Assembly (NCBI RefSeq): GCF_001949145.1
Contig: NW_019091449.1
Location: 373,210-437,209 of the forward strand
From: Acanthaster planci
Lineage: Eukaryota > Echinodermata > Asteroidea > Valvatida > Acanthasteridae
Length of the DNA: 64,000 nucleotides
Reading direction: 5' to 3'
The notes beneath the pieces are model-generated. The model searched no databases. It was not told the DNA's origin and worked only from the letters and a program-made list of their open reading frames with translations. How positions within the stretch are numbered: the stretch's first letter is position 1; each line of letters starts with the position of its first letter. This document shows positions 58,060 through 64,000 of this stretch, piece after piece. Made by a program: the position numbers and the translations under genes.

Positions 58060-58811
58060 CTGTGATATTGGGTCGTATGAGTAAAAATTAGCATTTTCTT
58101 TTACTACCATTTTTGAAGCATTTACTCGTGTTTGTATGAATAATAATGAAGCAAACGCTTTTACTTTAGTGCAATTGCTACAAAGTATAAGTATTTACTT
58201 TTTACTCTGTAAGCTTGTGCTTGCCAATAAGCAGTTGTTTCATTTTTGTATGAATAAAAATGAGTAAGTTCTACAGAATTGTAGTATTTGCTTGACTTTT
58301 TCAAGACTGGGTCAGGGAAAGCTTGAAAACGAGGAGCATTTACTAATGTTCAAAATGGCAGCGTTCATGAATGTCATTCGACAGGAAAAGTTGTATGCCT
58401 TTAGGAGGGAATAGCAAGAAACCAGATGCAGGCAGTTGTACCGATTTGAGAGTGGCAGAGCAATTTTCTTCATCAAGGTTTTTGCGATCAAAATTACTGC
58501 CATCGTGCTTATCTGCCATGCTGAGGTCTCAAGATACAGCACCGTGCTGCACTGTGTGTGTCTGTACGTGCAGACAACGGAAGCCCTATTGTGCAACTTC
58601 CGTTCAGCTGTGAAGTCAGCCACAAGCATAAAGCATTTACTTCTATTTTGTAGAAGCAGATGCTGAATAGTAAAAGAAATATTTTATTCATACAAATTCA
58701 AGCAACTGTATATTCTTAATGCTTTTACTTCTCAGTAAATGCTATTGCTGTTTGCTTGAACGTCATAGCATTTGCTAGTTGGCATACGAACCAACAGCTC
58801 TTATTGATCAA
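58060..58811. repeat. Repetitive AT-rich segment inside the Tc1 element
   Basis: TTTGTATGAATAA occurs at about 58129 and 58246 and in reverse near 58683. AGCATTTACT-type words recur in both orientations. This suggests a second, smaller inverted-repeat insertion nested within the Tc1 copy, or expanded subterminal repeats. Confidence 0.45.
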
Positions 58812-59018
58812 GGGTATGAATTACTCTGAGCATGTCAGAATTTAAGCAATGTAGCATTCTCGTTCTAATGCAAATGAGGTAAAACCAAAGCCATTAGTCA
58901 TTCATACCTGAGAGCTAAAAGTATTCAACTATGGCCAAAATATTATGCGCCGACCTTTCATTCTTCAGAAAAACTCAAAAACCCTAAAATTTAAAAGGCG
59001 TATGAATAATTTTGGTAA

Positions 59019-62000
59019 TATATGCAAAATCAATGCAGAGTCTATGATGTTTGGCATCTAGGTCTATGTAGAAATACTGGTACGACTGAATCACTGGTAA
59101 CCAATAAGACCCCACTGGTACCAACGTAGGACCACTGGTATTCTACAAAACATATTCTCCCGCTTTGACATCGGTGCGACACTTTTACATCTCATTAACT
59201 CGTGCACGGCGCCCAACCTCTCCATTATTCATCTTAAGAGAATTGGAAATATATTTTCACCGGCCTCACAATCATGCGTTATTAAAAAGGCTGGCGCTCT
59301 AAAGCGACGAACAATCAACTAATATGGAGCATCCCCATTTATTCCTTTCATCACCTCCTCAAGGTGCATTAAGCATTTCACTTCTGGATAAAAGAAAACT
59401 GATGCAAGATAATAGATTTCAAAAGGAATGCAGAAAATGGGCCAAATTACCGAATAAAAATAGCCATTCTATAGTCAGACTAAAAAAGACGTTAGACTCA
59501 GTTCTACACACTCCTATAACATGATTATTTCGCTAATTTCGACCCTGACCACTGTGACAACCGCCAACGGACAGAATGTGACTGACAAGCTTTGCTACAA
59601 ACGAGGCCAATCACACACCCCTCTCCTCGTCAACTAAGAAACGAGCCAATAAGATTGGCAAAGTAAAAGAAAGAGACCTCACTCCAAAAATCGAACTCAA
59701 CTGAAACAACATTATCTGTTTTCTCTCTTGTGTTTTTGTCTGGGGCTGACCTGGCAAACAGTCGTCTCTGGGCGAATCGAGAGAATCGACAAAGAGACGT
59801 CAATATTAATTCTATGCCGAAATGCCAATTGCGAACCCCACGTCCGTGGTCTGCATCTCTCTCCTGGCCCGTTGCTACGATAAATGACCTTTCATTAAAA
59901 GACAGGCAAACATGTTAAGGTCACATACTTCCAATTATCCATAGCCAAATCCTCTCTGACAGCACAGAGGCATCAGTGAAGCACAATTCAACTTCAATTC
60001 TTACTTAAGAGATATCGCTCTAGCTGTAGATCAGCTTAAACGATGGAGACGTTACCCTGATCATTTTTGTAATGGTAGGATGGGCCTTCAAGTGGAGACA
60101 CGAAGACTGAGAATTTGGCCACGACTTTGACCTACTGTGTGGACTGATTAAGAATGTGTTTTAGACAGCCAGCAGGAGCTCGTAAAATCAAGGGAAATGC
60201 ATATTCGAGGTGCCCTTCTCTCGCCCACACACCGTACCTAGAAACCAGCGCGCTCGCATCGTTAAATAACCGTGAAAATAAGAAATGCCAGCAAGCCATG
60301 CATGCACGTGTACAGATCAATGATTCGGAATACATCTCGCAGACGGCAATAAATCGTCTCACATGCACACGCTCACTTCTCCGCGAGGCATACAAAGACC
60401 CAGCTACGAATGAGCCGCCATCTTGATGAACCTTTATCGCACCCGAAGGACCCGGTCCCTGCGCCCGAGGTGTCCAGGACCACAGCGGTTCACCAGTCCG
60501 TAAACTGGACGCGCGGTGTGCACGGTTAAACCTTCGCCTAGATCGCCTCATCAGCACCAAAGGCGAAATCCTTTCCTCGGTTTGGATTAAAGCTCCAGAA
60601 AGCCACCGCTTCGGGCCCGTAATCCCGTGTCAACGGTGTTTAAAATTGATTAGCTAGCTGCCCCGGGGGGAGACTTAGAGATGGAGGTTGGGCATACTGA
60701 TGGTTATCTGCGTGTGTTTGCATACCCGTGTCAAAGCATATACTACGGCAATAAAGTGGCGTGTGCGAACTTTAAAGTTGTTATCTTATGAAGCCAACAA
60801 AAATCCAACGAATAAAGGTTGTATACCCAACTGATACGCCATGGGATCGATCTACAAAATGAGCAAAAACTGCGTTAATCCATGGGGAAATTGATACTTG
60901 CAATATGACAGAATTATGTCCAAGTAATCCTAGGGCAGTCTCGTCTTGGTGATGTGGTTCATCGATATGAACAGTCGCTGGGTGACATTTACTGAAATTA
61001 CATTTGCTGTGTAAGTAATAGGGGTGTATAAACATGGATGCATATGGATTGTCCCCCGAATAGCCGATGCTATGAAGGAAACTTGCAAGCGTATAATGCA
61101 TGAGAATTCCCTGGCACGACACAGACATTTCCTTAGATCTACATCCCTTGGGAGGTAAGGTTATGTCAGTAACCAATGATTCTCAAATTGTTAAAACTTC
61201 ATGATATATATACCATCCAAAGTTCTGACTAAGTGGTATTGCAAGAAGACAAGAGCATGTGAGAGATGTGGACTTTCTTTGTGGCTACTGTACAATGTAC
61301 GCACAGACTTAGAAATATAATCCATCAGTTTTGTTAAGCTTGTCACCAGGTCGAAATAAGGTTTACTTTAACCTTGATAAATGTTCATTGTTTACTCCTC
61401 CATTGCTCGCCAAAAGCCAAATGTTTTGGGCTAACGCTTTGTCTCTTGACTTCGAAAAGGCTACAGCAAATAGCCCTAACCTTAATAAAAATCGGTATTA
61501 GACTTTACATTAGGACGGAAGGGGATCTCAGTCGACGGTCGGAAGCCAAACCGACCACTTCCATTCATCTTCTCATTAGTGCTCGCCGTGGCCAAACAGC
61601 ATCAAATAGGAGCGTGCAGATGCGTGTATGTACAATGCTGCTCCCTTAGTCTTAAGAATACCCCGAACGATCTCGCACAAATGGCGGTCTCCCCGCCCAC
61701 GAAGTAATAGGGTCTGCATTTTTGATTTCCTCTTCATCGTTCTCGCTCTGGCCGCATCAATGAAACTGACGACTCCTTGTAGCTTGTTGGCGCCAAGGGG
61801 CCAAGGAAGCGACACCTTTTCGTCTACGGTTCTGGCTGGCCAGATGTGGGTTTAGCCATGGCCGCCTCAGGACGCATAAATAAACAATGGATACGCAGAA
61901 AAAGCAATCGCCGTGGTTTATACTTTTACACACCAGAGTAAAGCTTGATTCATATTTCAAATGACTGCAAAGTGCATGCGTGTTTGGCTTCTTGAAAATT

Positions 62001-62821
62001 GAGATGTGTTTCAATTTTACAAAATCGAAGTTCAAAAGTCATAATGACGAAGTAAGAGCTGAACCACTGTGTTACAAGAGACGGCGGGCCGCAAAGCCAA
62101 ATGCAGAGAATGCATGATGAACTTCTGACGTCAATGCACAATTTTCGTACGGCTGCAAATCATGGCATGTGTGGTGACGTCAGTATGCCATAAATGGACT
62201 TTATAAGCAAATAAATTGAACAGCTCTTTACAAGCCAAGAACGCTGTTCGGGGGACGGGAGAACGTCAGAGACATTTCTCACCAAAGCATGAACGCAGTG
62301 CAGATTTTGAAACTTATCTTCCCAATTCAACTATTGCTCCAGTTGGAACAGTTCTCTTAATCTTGCAGTACCTCTCCCAGTATGTGAAGAGCGAAAAATA
62401 ACACCAAAACGCTTTCTGTCCCCCTTTTATTGAAATTCAGATTCACAGGGTTACAGCTCCTTTCAACCCTTCAGTGGAGGTGCTCCGGTACACGAGTCGG
62501 GGTATTCCATTTAACTCCGACTTGTTTGGTTTGCATTAATGTAAAAAGGTATGTTCCACACAGGGTGAACACCTGTCATGCGCTAGGGCTTTTACGTAAT
62601 GATGAAAGGTGCGTCTCCTCAAGAAAGCTTGAGGGACTTTAGCGATATAAGTCTTGCGATTACTCACCTTTTTTGTTTGAGTTAAACCACACTGACAAGT
62701 GCCTGGGTTCTCTAAAAATAAGATGGAAACTGTAACGCCCGGCATGGTACTTGTCCAAGATTCCGCCGAATTGACGCGTTGTTGCGTGTGGTATACAGGC
62801 GTGCGCTCCCAATCCGTAACT
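59019..62821. other. Intergenic, no gene recognised
   Basis: ACCACTGGTA-type words repeat at about 59089-59144. A CpG-rich patch at 60400-60560 gives overlapping chance frames on both strands. No gene is recognised. Confidence 0.4.
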
Positions 62822-62915
62822 GTCAAATTATATTTTTAATTAACATAAATTGTATTTTAAATTGTATTTTAAATTATATTTTAAATATTTGATTTTATAT
62901 TGTATTTTAAATTAA
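62822..62915. repeat. ATTGTATTTTAA tandem AT-rich array
   Basis: About 95 bp of repeated ATTGTATTTTAA-like units of 11-13 bp with variants ATTATATTTTAA. Pure A/T apart from the G of each unit. Confidence 0.8.
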
Positions 62916-64000
62916 CGTAGAAACTCAGTCTAAGGGCTGTTGGTTTTGCATTGGGGCGAATGAAAATGAATAACCAGAGAGTGGGATACCCCCACAAAAT
63001 TTTGTTCAGTGTTACTCTCATTGCTGTTTCATCGCCGGTATTGCCAATTGTCCTTGCTCTTTTATATTTGAAAATAAGTACACCGAAGGGATAGCTTTTT
63101 AGAAGACTTTAAATTTAAGGGAAGCATGAGCCTTTGAAGCTAGCTTCATACAGTTGCATCTTAAGATGCACGACTTCCTCACGGCTGCTGTGGAAAAACG
63201 TTTCTGACAGTCAACCCATGGCTCCACTCACGTCCACTGCATTTTAATGACATTTCTTGGTCTAGGGTTATTGGGAGAATATCCTCAGAGAGTTCTGCAT
63301 CAACTTCAAGCGTTCCACCCTGGTATCAAACTCACCCGGGAACATGCACAACGGCAGGCCCATTTTCAGGACACTGCCAAAGTAAAAAAAAAAAATGGCC
63401 GAGTAGCTCGTCACTGTAGTTTTCAAGACATCAACGGGCCATATTTGTTAACAAAGATTTTAGAATGCAACTGAAGAGGTGGCTGTGATTAAGAAAGCAT
63501 ACGCCTCTCGTAAACTTTATTCAAAGCAGCCATCCCGTCAATATACTGCTGTTTCCAGCAGACACGGCTGTACACACCTCCGTCCAAAGAAAATGTGAAG
63601 GAAGGCGTTTGGAGGAATACACTCGTTAATGTTGAATTTTCAGATTGATAGGGCTCGCAAGAGGTGGCCCCTGCTGGATATTCCTCCACCACGGTAAATC
63701 ATGAAAAACCGTTCTGAATGCGCTGTAATTACAGGAACCCAGGTCACCGCATCGTATGGTCGTAATCGCCGCATCCATCAAACCGTTGGGGATTTACTCC
63801 ATGGTCTGCAAACGCCACAGGTTCTCAACGGTCGGCGCATCAACGCATGACGAACAAATGAAAAGCGCACTGACTCCAAAACTCATTACTCCAACGTCTT
63901 TTGCCTGACCCCCTTGGCTTATTATCTTTACAGGTGTTTGGCTAAGAGCCTGATTTTGCAAGCCGCCAGGGTAGAATTTCAATAATGGGTTGCTCATTTC
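62916..64000. other. Intergenic, no gene recognised
   Basis: A pyrimidine-rich acceptor-like TTATTATCTTTACAG at about 63931 is not followed by a convincing frame. Minus-strand frames at 63489-63692 and 63794-63997 are unassigned. Confidence 0.35.

Larger units (their letters stand above)
56658..59018 (+). mobile_element. Tc1/mariner element with IR/DR-type long inverted repeats
   Basis: The left terminal repeat (56658-56853) and right terminal repeat (58812-59018, reverse) align over about 200 bp. Both begin ACAAAATTATTCATAC or a close variant and are flanked outward by TA, the Tc1 target. Each repeat carries the motif twice, at the outer end (CAAAATTATTCATACC, 56662) and the inner end (CAGAATTATTCATGCC, 56838), the IR/DR arrangement known from Sleeping Beauty-type elements. 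The element is 2.36 kb, longer than usual, because about 750 bp of AT-rich repetitive sequence lies between the transposase and the right repeat. Confidence 0.85.

Noticed and set aside
60132-60560. 142-codon Arg-rich minus-strand frame
   Set aside because: Arises from a CpG-rich patch that is open in several frames; no motif or conserved start.
1-64000. Bacterial-type features: operons, ribosome binding sites, CRISPR arrays, and tRNA genes
   Set aside because: Splice signals, polyadenylation signals and animal transposons show a eukaryotic genome; I found no direct-repeat/spacer array and no sequence with paired A and B boxes convincing enough for a tRNA.

Overview
The window is a low-density animal genome segment of about 40% GC (by eye), with AT-rich gene deserts, spliced genes, decayed DNA transposons, a LINE tail, tandem repeats and one 945-base assembly gap. 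The gene content (a three-finger Ly6-type protein, a GAS1-like GPI-anchored receptor, a nuclear protein with a SKI/SNO/DAC-like domain), the animal-type integrase relic and Tc1, hAT-like and CR1/L2-like relics point to a metazoan. Repeated palindromes TAGGCCTA and TACATGTA suggest a marine invertebrate deuterostome such as an echinoderm, hemichordate or cephalochordate. That last step is inference from composition, not proof.

Layout. 1-1.7 kb: a partial dispersed repeat, then the terminal exon of a Ly6/uPAR-type GPI-anchored gene (1404-1681). 1.7-14.1 kb: mostly empty, with one possible first exon (5669-5722) and small repeats. 14.15-22.05 kb: the best gene in the window. It has a TATA promoter, a leader exon with two upstream ORFs, a 3.8-kb intron, then an uninterrupted 1168-codon reading frame (18324-21830) for a large disordered, probably nuclear protein that ends in a SKI/SNO/DAC-like domain, followed by polyadenylation signals. 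22-26 kb: empty. 26-29 kb: a hAT-like MITE, a 21-bp minisatellite and a decayed minus-strand integrase-core gene. 29182-30126: assembly gap. 30-33 kb: strongly A-skewed sequence and a promoter-like cluster. 33-43 kb: dispersed repeats, a 1.16-kb hAT-like element with target duplication, a nested hairpin and a LINE 3' end.

43.7-45.2 kb: a GAS1-like gene with signal peptide, two cysteine-rich domains and a GPI signal in one exon, preceded by a GC-richer upstream region with several transcription-factor-like motifs. 45.2-56.6 kb: mostly empty, with two exon-like islands on the minus strand (45854-46108 and 53661-53792) and a foldback-type inverted repeat (48380-48950). 56658-59018: a Tc1/mariner element with about 200-bp inverted repeats in IR/DR arrangement and a broken transposase. 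59-64 kb: no recognised gene.

The three protein genes are not functionally linked in any way visible here. Two encode GPI-anchored surface proteins and one a putative transcriptional cofactor. The most novel object is the large SKI/SNO/DAC-like protein, whose domain sits at the C-terminus.
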